Positions 1 to 5,001 of a stretch of DNA of 9,909 bases are shown here, piece after piece; position 1 is the stretch's first letter, and every line of letters starts with the position of its first letter. Made by a program: the position numbers and the translations under genes. The stretch covers positions 1-9,909 of the forward strand of contig JAUTXA010000125.1 of NCBI GenBank assembly GCA_030838265.1, written 5' to 3'. This DNA is from Actinomycetota bacterium. Lineage in GTDB: Bacteria; Actinomycetota; Acidimicrobiia; Acidimicrobiales; BP-101. The notes beneath the pieces were generated by a model, which did not search any database, was not told the origin of the DNA, and was given only the letters and a program-made list of their open reading frames with translations.

Positions 1-1
1 A

Positions 2-466
2 CCCGCCCTCGCTCCTTTCGCGGTGTGGGCGGCGTGGCAGGTCGTCCTGCACTCGTGGTGGGGCCGATACCCGGTGCGGGCAGGCGGAAGCAACGTCGGC
101 CTCCCCTTCGCCGGGGTCTCGCGGATCATCGACGACAACCTCCGCTACCACCTGCACAGCCATCGACTGGTGCTGTTCGAAGTGGGTCTGGTGCTGGCCA
201 TCGCCGCCGCCACCGGCTGGTTGCTGCCCCGCTCCCGCGCCCTCGTGAGCGAGCGCACGGCATGGGTCTTGTCGATGGTCCTCGTGCTGTGCCTCACCGG
301 CCTCGTCTGGGTCGAGGGAGACGCGTCGTTCCGGGCCTTGGCCGAGACCATGGGGGTCGGCGTGGTCATCCTGCTCGGGGTCAAGGCCCGATTGGCCGAT
401 GCCGCTCTGCTGGCCGGGAGCGGCCTTTGGGTCCTCGTCGCCCTCCTCCACCTTCGAGCGGCGTAG
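2..466 (+). CDS. C-terminal part of a polytopic membrane protein (5' end outside window)
   Basis: The reading frame is open from position 2 with no stop, so this is most likely the 3' end of a gene that begins before the window; a GTG at 23 is in frame but has no supporting start signal. The visible 154 residues hold about four hydrophobic segments, roughly at visible residues 55-74, 85-104, 114-128 and 134-152, with a short Arg-rich loop (PRSRALVSER) between the first two. A soluble stretch before them contains WWGRYPVRAGGSNVGLPFAG. The stop is TAG at 464-466. The Gly-Leu-Pro-Phe motif followed by membrane helices, and the glycosyltransferase gene 54 bases downstream, recall actinobacterial membrane proteins annotated for cell-surface glycopolymer formation. 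That is an inference from general resemblance only. It could equally be an unrelated integral membrane protein. No function is assigned. Confidence 0.7.
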   Translation, partial: PALAPFAVWAAWQVVLHSWWGRYPVRAGGSNVGLPFAGVSRIIDDNLRYHLHSHRLVLFEVGLVLAIAAATGWLLPRSRALVSERTAWVLSMVLVLCLTGLVWVEGDASFRALAETMGVGVVILLGVKARLADAALLAGSGLWVLVALLHLRAA

Positions 467-508
467 CCGACCGGGCCCATCGGTACCCGGAAGGGTCCCT
501 CGGTTCTC

Positions 509-514
509 TACCCT
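509..514 (+). promoter_or_regulatory. Putative -10 hexamer (TACCCT) of a leaderless glycosyltransferase transcript
   Basis: TACCCT fits the actinobacterial TANNNT -10 pattern and ends six bases before the ATG at 521. Transcription would therefore start at or beside the ATG. No Shine-Dalgarno lies at the usual distance; the nearest purine-rich run (GGAAGGG, 489-495) is about 26 bases from the ATG. No good TTGACN -35 is visible at 16-18 bp. The same arrangement recurs before other genes here, which raises confidence. Confidence 0.55.
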
Positions 515-520
515 GACCCG

Positions 521-1624
521 ATGCGCATCGCGCTCGTCGGCCCGACCTACCCCTACGGGGGCGGCGTGGCCCAGCACACCACGGCGCTGGCCCACGAGCT
601 CGCGGCGCGCGGCCACTCCGTGGTCATCGAGTCGTGGTCGAGGCAGTACCCGGAGCTCCTCTATCCCGGTCGCCAGCGCGTCGTCGAGCCCGACCTCCCG
701 ATCTTCGCCGACACGCGCTACGACCTGGCCTGGAACCGGCCCGACAGCTGGTGGCGGGTGGGCCGCCGGCTCGGCGACGACGCCGACATCGTGGTGCCGG
801 TGCTCGTCACGCCGTGGCAGGCCCCGGCCATCGCCACCCTGGTCCGGGCCGTCCATCGGAGGACGCCGGTCGTGGTCGTCTGCCACAACGTCGCCCCTCA
901 CGAACGGCGGGTGACCGACTCGGTGCTGACTCGCCTGGCCTTGGCCCGAGCCGACGGTGTGCTGGTGCACGGCGACGAGGAGCGGGGACGAGCGAGCCTG
1001 CTCACGAGCGCGACCATCCGGTCGGCCCCCTTGCCGCTGCACCTTCCGGGCGGAATCGAGGGCCAAGGCGATCGAGGGCCGCGGGCGACGGCCACCCAGC
1101 GCCGGTTGTTGTTCTTCGGGTTGGTTCGCCCCTACAAGGGCGTCGATGTGCTGCTGCGGGCCCTGGCGGTCGGCCCCTCCGACGTGAACCTGGTCGTGGC
1201 CGGCGAGTTCTGGGGCGGCGTCGACGCCACGGCTGCGCTGGTGGACGAGCTCGGGCTCGGCGACCGGGTTGAGCTGCGGCCGGGCTACGTCGACGCCAGC
1301 GACATCGCGGCCCTGTTCGCCGAGGCCGATGCCCTGGTGCTCCCCTACCGTCATGCCACCGCCACCCAGAACGTGGCCCTGGCCCACCACCACGGCCTGC
1401 CGGTGGTCGCGACCCGCGCCGGCACTCTGCCGGTCGAGGTGCAAGACGGCGTCGACGGCTTGCTGTGCGAGCCCGACGACGTCAAGGGCCTGGCCGCCGC
1501 CCTCGACAACCTGTATCGACCGGGCGTGCTCGACCGCCTGCGAGCGGGGATCACGACGCCCGACGCCGGTCGGCGGTGGGACGTCTACGTCGACCGCCTG
1601 CTGGGCCTCGCTTCACTACCCTGA
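521..1624 (+). CDS. Glycosyltransferase family 4 (GT-B fold) protein
   Basis: This 367-residue protein, a normal length for GT4 enzymes, should transfer a sugar from a nucleotide-sugar donor to a lipid- or polymer-linked acceptor on the cytoplasmic side of the membrane. The N-terminal Rossmann domain starts at MRIALVGPTYPYGGGVAQHT, with the acceptor-side glycine loop at residues 13-15 and CHNV at 121-124. The C-terminal donor domain opens with RRLLFFGLVRPYKGVDVLL (about 194-212), where R203 and K206 sit at the usual phosphate-contact positions. It ends with HHHGLPVVATRAGTLPVEV and the DGVDGLLCEPDD loop. The first acidic residue of the classical EX7E motif is not seen; the segment reads ATATQNVALAHHHGLPVV, a Gln-type variant also met in GT4. 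ATG 521 is chosen because the -10-like hexamer sits six bases before it and because MRIALVGP is a natural GT-B start. Donor and acceptor cannot be read from sequence. Neighbouring membrane and methyltransferase genes suggest surface glycan synthesis. Confidence 0.9.
   Translation: MRIALVGPTYPYGGGVAQHTTALAHELAARGHSVVIESWSRQYPELLYPGRQRVVEPDLPIFADTRYDLAWNRPDSWWRVGRRLGDDADIVVPVLVTPWQAPAIATLVRAVHRRTPVVVVCHNVAPHERRVTDSVLTRLALARADGVLVHGDEERGRASLLTSATIRSAPLPLHLPGGIEGQGDRGPRATATQRRLLFFGLVRPYKGVDVLLRALAVGPSDVNLVVAGEFWGGVDATAALVDELGLGDRVELRPGYVDASDIAALFAEADALVLPYRHATATQNVALAHHHGLPVVATRAGTLPVEVQDGVDGLLCEPDDVKGLAAALDNLYRPGVLDRLRAGITTPDAGRRWDVYVDRLLGLASLP
1617..1622 (+). promoter_or_regulatory. Putative -10 hexamer (TACCCT) overlapping the upstream stop codon
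   Basis: TACCCT lies at 1617-1622 and runs into the TGA stop of the glycosyltransferase gene (1622-1624), giving TACCCTGA. It ends seven bases before the GTG at 1630, so the mRNA would start at or next to that GTG. The hexamer is identical to the one before the ATG at 521. No Shine-Dalgarno is present. It may work as an internal promoter in addition to read-through from upstream. Confidence 0.5.
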
Positions 1625-1629
1625 TCGGC

Positions 1630-2628
1630 GTGGCGGCGATCCCGGACGACCCGCCCCTGAGTCGCAGTCGCGGCCGGCTCCTTCTCTCCGTCGCCTTCGC
1701 CTGCATCCTGGTGATCGCCGTCCTGGTCGCGGTGGCCCGGGCGTGGCACGGCGTCGGCACCAGCCTCCGACACCTCAGCCTGGCCACGTTGGCCGAGGCC
1801 GAGCTCGTGGTGCTCGCCGGCCTCGTGGCCGGTTTGCTGGCCTGGCGGACGATCCTGATCGACCTCGGATCCGAGGTCTCCGTCCCCGCCGCCGCTCGCA
1901 TCTTCTTCACCGGCCAGCTCGGCAAGTACCTGCCGGGGTCGGTCTGGCCGGTCCTCACCCAGATGCAAATGGGGAAGGCGGCCGGCCTCGACCGGACGCG
2001 CGTGGCGGTGGCTTCGACCCTGTCGCTGGCCATCTCGCTCATGACGGGGCTGCTCGTCGGCCTCCTCGCCGTCGGTCACGCCGTTCACGACGGGCCTCGA
2101 ATCGCGGCGCTGTGCATCGTGGTCATCAGCCCGCTCGTCGTCCTGGTCGCACGCCCCGCCCTGGTGACCCAGGCCGTCGACCGGGCCCTGCGGCTGGTCA
2201 GACGGCCGCCCCTTGGTTGCTCACTGTCGCGACGAGGCGTGGTCGTGGTGCTGACTTGGTCGATCGCCGTCTGGGTGTGTCATGGCGCGCAGGCGTGGAT
2301 CCTGTTGCGGGCCTTCGGCGCCTCGGGTCGGGCCCTCCCGCTGTTCGCCACGGGTGGCTTCGCTCTGGCCACGGTCGTCGGCGTCCTCGTCCTCGTCGTA
2401 CCGGCCGGCGCGGGGGCGCGCGAAGGCGCCCTCGTCGCCCTGTTCTCGACCGTCGTGGCGCCCAGCACGGCGACCGCCTTCGCCCTCGTCTCACGGATGG
2501 TCTTCACCTCAGCCGATGCCATCGCCGCCGCTCTGGCCTCGATCGCGGTCCGGTTCTCCGGCGACGACGAGAGCGACGGTGGCACCGGCGGCGACCTGGC
2601 CACCGACTCGCCATCCGGCCTCCGGTAG
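1630..2628 (+). CDS. LPG-synthase-type transmembrane (UPF0104) family protein, possible flippase
   Basis: From GTG 1630 the protein is 332 residues. The frame stays open further upstream, but GTG 1630 follows the glycosyltransferase stop by five bases and has the TACCCT hexamer just before it. Hydrophobic segments cover most of the chain: about 17-37, 55-72, 127-149, 158-175, 203-219, 240-258 and 265-305. Two family signatures are clear: GQLGKYLPGSVWPV at 95-108, and VPAGAGAREGALVALF at 257-272 followed by SRMVFTSADAIAAALA. These match the membrane domain of lysylphosphatidylglycerol synthase/flippase-like proteins (UPF0104), many of which lie beside glycosyltransferases. There is no soluble aminoacyl-transferase domain, so it is not a full MprF. 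The last 24 residues form an acidic, Gly-rich soluble tail. A role in translocating or handling a glycolipid made by the neighbouring glycosyltransferase is inferred from context. Confidence 0.85.
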   Translation: MAAIPDDPPLSRSRGRLLLSVAFACILVIAVLVAVARAWHGVGTSLRHLSLATLAEAELVVLAGLVAGLLAWRTILIDLGSEVSVPAAARIFFTGQLGKYLPGSVWPVLTQMQMGKAAGLDRTRVAVASTLSLAISLMTGLLVGLLAVGHAVHDGPRIAALCIVVISPLVVLVARPALVTQAVDRALRLVRRPPLGCSLSRRGVVVVLTWSIAVWVCHGAQAWILLRAFGASGRALPLFATGGFALATVVGVLVLVVPAGAGAREGALVALFSTVVAPSTATAFALVSRMVFTSADAIAAALASIAVRFSGDDESDGGTGGDLATDSPSGLR

Positions 2629-2631
2629 GGT
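2626..2631 (+). promoter_or_regulatory. Putative -10 hexamer (TAGGGT) overlapping the upstream stop codon
   Basis: TAGGGT begins with the TAG stop of the upstream membrane-protein gene (2626-2628). It ends twelve bases before the GTG at 2644, so the expected transcript would have about six leader bases. There is no Shine-Dalgarno near the GTG. The spacing is looser than for the other hexamers in the window, so confidence is lower. Confidence 0.4.
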
Positions 2632-2643
2632 CGCCGCTCGCCC

Positions 2644-3357
2644 GTGCCCGCCTCTCATCTCGCCGATCGCGTCGTCAACTACCTCGGCCACCGGGTCCAT
2701 GTCGTGCGCAGCCGGGAGGTCAGGACCCTGCTGGCTTGGGCCGGCGACCTGGGCGGGGCCCGGCTCCTCGACGTGGCCGGCGGCGACGGGTACTGGGCAT
2801 CGGTTGCCGCCCGCCGAGGCGCGGCGGCCACCTGCCTCGACCTCGATCGTCCCAAGCTCGATCGAGGGCGACGACTCGAACCGCGGCCCGGCCTGGTCGA
2901 GGGCGATGCCCTCGGTCTGCCGTTCCCCGATCAGTCCTTTGACGTCGTGCTCTCGGTCTGCGCCATCGAGCACTTCGACGACGGTCCAGCCTCGACCGCC
3001 GAGATGGCTCGCGTCCTTCGCCCCGGCGGTCGTCTCGTGATGTCGGCCGACAGCCTCGGTCGGGCCTCCGAGTGGCCGTCGCTCATGGAGGCGCACCGCC
3101 GGCGCTACCACGTGCAGGCCACCTACACCCACGCCTCGTTGACGTCCGCCCTCGGCGAGCAAGGATTCGACGTCGAGAAGCACAGCTACCTCTTCCGCAG
3201 CCGACTGGCCGAGCACCTCTATCTCGCCCTGTCGGCCAGGGGCGGGCGGATGGGGTGGAACCTGGCCGCGCCTCTCGCCCCCGTCGTGGCCGCGTCGGAC
3301 CGCGTGACCCCCAACGACCAGGGGAGCGTGGTCCTCATCGCGGCGCGAAAGGCCTGA
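2644..3357 (+). CDS. Class I SAM-dependent methyltransferase (Methyltransf_11 type)
   Basis: This 237-residue cytoplasmic protein should transfer a methyl group from S-adenosylmethionine to an unknown acceptor. The Rossmann-type motifs appear in order: motif I LLDVAGGDGYWA (41-52), where the glycine loop binds SAM; the acidic end of strand 2 in CLDLD (64-68); GDALGLPFPDQSFDVVLS (87-104), the motif II region; CAIEHF (106-111); and motif III VLRPGGRLVMS (124-134). About 100 C-terminal residues (YHVQATYTHASLTSALGEQG onward) carry the acceptor-side elements. The GTG at 2644 starts fifteen bases after the upstream stop, and the chain reaches motif I at a normal distance. Placement right after the glycosyltransferase and flippase-like genes suggests methylation of a glycan or lipid intermediate, but this is inferred. 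The 3' end shares a hairpin with the convergent Sir2 gene. Confidence 0.88.
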   Translation: MPASHLADRVVNYLGHRVHVVRSREVRTLLAWAGDLGGARLLDVAGGDGYWASVAARRGAAATCLDLDRPKLDRGRRLEPRPGLVEGDALGLPFPDQSFDVVLSVCAIEHFDDGPASTAEMARVLRPGGRLVMSADSLGRASEWPSLMEAHRRRYHVQATYTHASLTSALGEQGFDVEKHSYLFRSRLAEHLYLALSARGGRMGWNLAAPLAPVVAASDRVTPNDQGSVVLIAARKA

Positions 3358-3375
3358 GGGGGGACTCCCGTCAGG
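3353..3375. terminator. Small hairpin between convergent genes, holding both stop codons
   Basis: CCTGA at 3353-3357 pairs with TCAGG at 3371-3375. After a G-G mismatch, GGG (3359-3361) pairs with CCC (3367-3369), leaving a short loop. The TGA of the methyltransferase and the TGA of the Sir2 gene (TCA on the plus strand) form opposite arms. No T-run follows on either strand. Its position between convergent genes suggests bidirectional termination, but the stem is short and interrupted. Confidence 0.4.
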
Positions 3376-4144
3376 ACGTGGGAGGCCGGAGGAGGCTGGG
3401 CACGATCTCGCCGATCGGTCCCCGCAACACGGCGTCGGCCCAGTCGTCGAACGCCGTCTCCTCGCCGTTGACGATGACGAGGGTCGCGCCGTGGTTGCGG
3501 GCCACGGGAACGATGCCCGCCGCCGGGTAGACGGTGAGGGTCGACCCGATGGCGAGGAGAAGGTCGCAGCTCTGCGCCGCCGCCTCGGCCCGCACGATGT
3601 CATCGGGTCGCAGGTTCTGTCCGAAGCTGATGGTGTCGGACTTGAGGATGCCGCCGCAGCTGCGACAGGGCGGATCGTCCTCGCCCGCTCGCACCCGAGC
3701 GAGGGCCCGTTCCATCGGCGCCCGATCGCCGCACTCCCAACACATGACGGTGCGGGCGTTGCCGTGGATCTCGACGATGCGCGACGGGCTGATCCCAGCC
3801 AAGGCGTGGAGACCGTCGATGTTCTGAGTGACCAGCATGTGCAGCTGGCCGCGGCGCTCGAGCTCGGCGATGGCGAGATGGGCGGCGTTGGGCTGGGCGT
3901 CCCAGATCGGTGAGGTCAGGCGGTTCTGCCACGATCGCTTCCGGATGTCGGGGTCGGCCAGGTAGTGCTGCAGGGTCGCCGTCTTCTCGGCCTCGGGGTC
4001 CTTGGTCCACACGCCGTTGGGCCCGCGGAAGTCGGGGATGCCGGAGTCGGTCGAGATGCCCGCACCGGTGAGGACGAGGACGCGCTGGGCTCGCTCGATC
4101 CAGCCCCGAACCTCGGGAATTGTCGGGTCGGCCCGCTCCTCCAC
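3371..4144 (-). CDS. Sir2-family NAD-dependent protein deacylase (sirtuin)
   Basis: This 257-residue cytoplasmic enzyme removes acyl groups from lysine side chains, using NAD and releasing nicotinamide and O-acyl-ADP-ribose. All core sirtuin motifs are present: GAGISTDSGIPDFRG (27-41) for NAD binding; TQNIDGLH (106-113); catalytic His127 in EIHGNA; a four-Cys zinc site at C135/C138 (CWEC) and C160/C163 (CRSCGG); SFGQNL (173-178); and GSTLTVYPAAG (200-210). The Tyr/Arg acyl-pocket pair of CobB/SIRT5-type desuccinylases is not evident. The IRKRSWQNR segment (67-75) is reminiscent of the IRQRYWARN region of SIRT4-like class II enzymes, so the acyl preference may differ from plain acetyl; this is inferred. 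The start is GTG at 4144, with a -10-like hexamer six bases before it and no Shine-Dalgarno. The gene stands alone on the minus strand, convergent with the methyltransferase and divergent from the 4270 gene. Confidence 0.93.
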   Translation of the reverse strand: MEERADPTIPEVRGWIERAQRVLVLTGAGISTDSGIPDFRGPNGVWTKDPEAEKTATLQHYLADPDIRKRSWQNRLTSPIWDAQPNAAHLAIAELERRGQLHMLVTQNIDGLHALAGISPSRIVEIHGNARTVMCWECGDRAPMERALARVRAGEDDPPCRSCGGILKSDTISFGQNLRPDDIVRAEAAAQSCDLLLAIGSTLTVYPAAGIVPVARNHGATLVIVNGEETAFDDWADAVLRGPIGEIVPSLLRPPTS

Positions 4145-4150
4145 GCCGTC

Positions 4151-4156
4151 AGCATC
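4151..4156 (-). promoter_or_regulatory. Weak putative -10 (GATGCT) for the Sir2 gene
   Basis: Read on the minus strand, GATGCT ends six bases before the GTG at 4144. It keeps only the A at position 2 and T at position 6 of TANNNT, the two most important positions. The spacing matches the clearer leaderless candidates on the plus strand, and no Shine-Dalgarno is visible. No convincing -35 lies 16-18 bp upstream. Confidence 0.3.
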
Positions 4157-4176
4157 GCGCCGGAGCGAGATCTGCG

Positions 4177-4205
4177 TTGACGGGACGGGTTGGGAATGAA
4201 ATGCT
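4177..4205 (+). promoter_or_regulatory. Candidate sigma-70-type promoter for the 4270 gene
   Basis: TTGACG (4177-4182), a good -35, is followed after exactly 17 bp by AATGCT (4200-4205), which keeps the conserved A and T of the -10. The surrounding bases are clearly more AT-rich than the flanking genes. Transcription would start near 4212, giving a leader of about 58 bases before the ATG at 4270, which agrees with the Shine-Dalgarno there. It lies in the divergent region shared with Sir2. Confidence 0.45.
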
Positions 4206-4259
4206 CTGAAACATCACGAGATCACTTCCCCCTCGACTCGTTGCCGTGCATCCCTTCCC

Positions 4260-4264
4260 GGAGG
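4260..4264 (+). promoter_or_regulatory. Shine-Dalgarno GGAGG that favours ATG 4270
   Basis: GGAGG ends five bases before the ATG at 4270. An in-frame GTG at 4246 would place this sequence inside the coding region and has no ribosome-binding site of its own. ATG 4270 is therefore the preferred start. This is one of only two genes in the window with a clear Shine-Dalgarno. Confidence 0.65.
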
Positions 4265-4269
4265 CCCTC

Positions 4270-4905
4270 ATGCCCCCTCTCCCGCTCGCAACCACCCTCG
4301 CACCGTCAGAGACGCTGCTCATCCGGCCGTGGCCCGACGCCGTGATCGACTCGCTGGGCCACGACCCCCGCTCCTCCTACGTCGAGACCTTCTGGCTGGG
4401 GATCCTCGGCCCTTCGACGACCTGGCTCCTCCGCCGCCTGGCTGCCGGTCTCGAGGATTCCCCGGCCGGCTTCGACCTCGACCTAGCCGAGACCGCCCGC
4501 CGTCTCGGGCTGGGCGACAAAGGCGGGCGCAACTCGCCCTTTGTCCGGGCCCTGTCGCGGTCGGTCCAGTTCGAGCTGGCCCAGCTCCAGGGCGACGACA
4601 CCCTGGCGGTGCGGCGCAAGCTCCCGCCCCTGAACCGGCGCCAGACCTTGCGGCTCCCGCCCAGCCTCCAAGCCGCCCACCAGGCCTGGCAGGAGGCCCA
4701 GATCGGTCGGGCCGGCGTCGAGCAACAACGCCGCCGGGGCCGTCAGCTCGCCTTGTCGCTGCTCGAGCTGGGCGAGGATCTCGAGACCGCGGAGCGCCAG
4801 CTCAACCGGTGGAGGTTCCACCCCGCCATGGCTCGTGAGTGCTCGGCCTGGGCGTGGGACCGGCACCGAATGGCCGAAGCGGCCGCCTCGGCCCTCGACG
4901 ATTGA
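4270..4905 (+). CDS. Conserved-looking soluble protein of unknown function
   Basis: I do not recognise a named family. From ATG 4270 the protein is 211 residues; the alternative GTG at 4246 would add eight. It has no signal peptide or membrane segment. The central part reads like a compact helical fold: ETFWLGILGPSTTWLLRRLA (39-58), then DLAETARRLGLGDKGGRN (71-88), then SPFVRALSRSVQFELAQL (89-106). The -AETARRLGLG- stretch resembles a helix-turn-helix or winged-helix unit, with Arg/Lys-rich segments (VRRKLPPLNRRQTLRLP, 114-130) that could contact nucleic acid. This is only a resemblance. The C-terminal third is a charged helical region (about 134-182) that could mediate dimerisation. Codon use matches the neighbours, with no sign of recent transfer. 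It is divergent from the Sir2 gene and has its own promoter candidate, so a functional link to either neighbour is not implied. Confidence 0.8.
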   Translation: MPPLPLATTLAPSETLLIRPWPDAVIDSLGHDPRSSYVETFWLGILGPSTTWLLRRLAAGLEDSPAGFDLDLAETARRLGLGDKGGRNSPFVRALSRSVQFELAQLQGDDTLAVRRKLPPLNRRQTLRLPPSLQAAHQAWQEAQIGRAGVEQQRRRGRQLALSLLELGEDLETAERQLNRWRFHPAMARECSAWAWDRHRMAEAAASALDD

Positions 4906-4928
4906 GGGCTCCGGCCCGGGGTGGGGCT

Positions 4929-4955
4929 AGTTCGTCTGGAACTCGAGTTTTGACC
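4929..4955 (+). promoter_or_regulatory. Overlapping short palindromes next to a TTGACC box upstream of the protease-like gene
   Basis: The 96-base gap before the 5002 gene holds AGTTC-5-GAACT (4929-4943) and, overlapping it, the perfect 10-bp palindrome AACTCGAGTT (4940-4949). TTGACC (4950-4955), a good -35, directly abuts them. A poor -10 (CACTTT, 4973-4978) sits 17 bp downstream. Palindromes touching a -35 are a common operator arrangement. No regulator is identified, and short palindromes also occur by chance. Confidence 0.35.
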
Positions 4956-4989
4956 CGATAGGGCCATACCGCCACTTTTGCCCGTCTCG

Positions 4990-4995
4990 TAGGTT
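4990..4995 (+). promoter_or_regulatory. Putative -10 hexamer (TAGGTT) of a leaderless transcript for the secreted protein
   Basis: TAGGTT fits TANNNT and ends six bases before the ATG at 5002, the same spacing as before 521 and 7417. There is no Shine-Dalgarno. The TTGACC at 4950-4955 is 34 bp away, too far to serve as its -35, so either this hexamer acts without a canonical -35 or a second, upstream promoter is used. Confidence 0.5.
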
Positions 4996-5001
4996 GACAA
5001 G

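Noticed and set aside
1269..2942. 557-codon plus-strand frame running through the glycosyltransferase, flippase-like and methyltransferase genes
   Set aside because: It is out of frame with three genes that have clear family motifs, and its product is Arg/Pro-rich shadow sequence.
4246..4269. Upstream GTG start for the unknown protein
   Set aside because: The GGAGG five bases before ATG 4270 is a better start signal, and the extra eight residues have no support.
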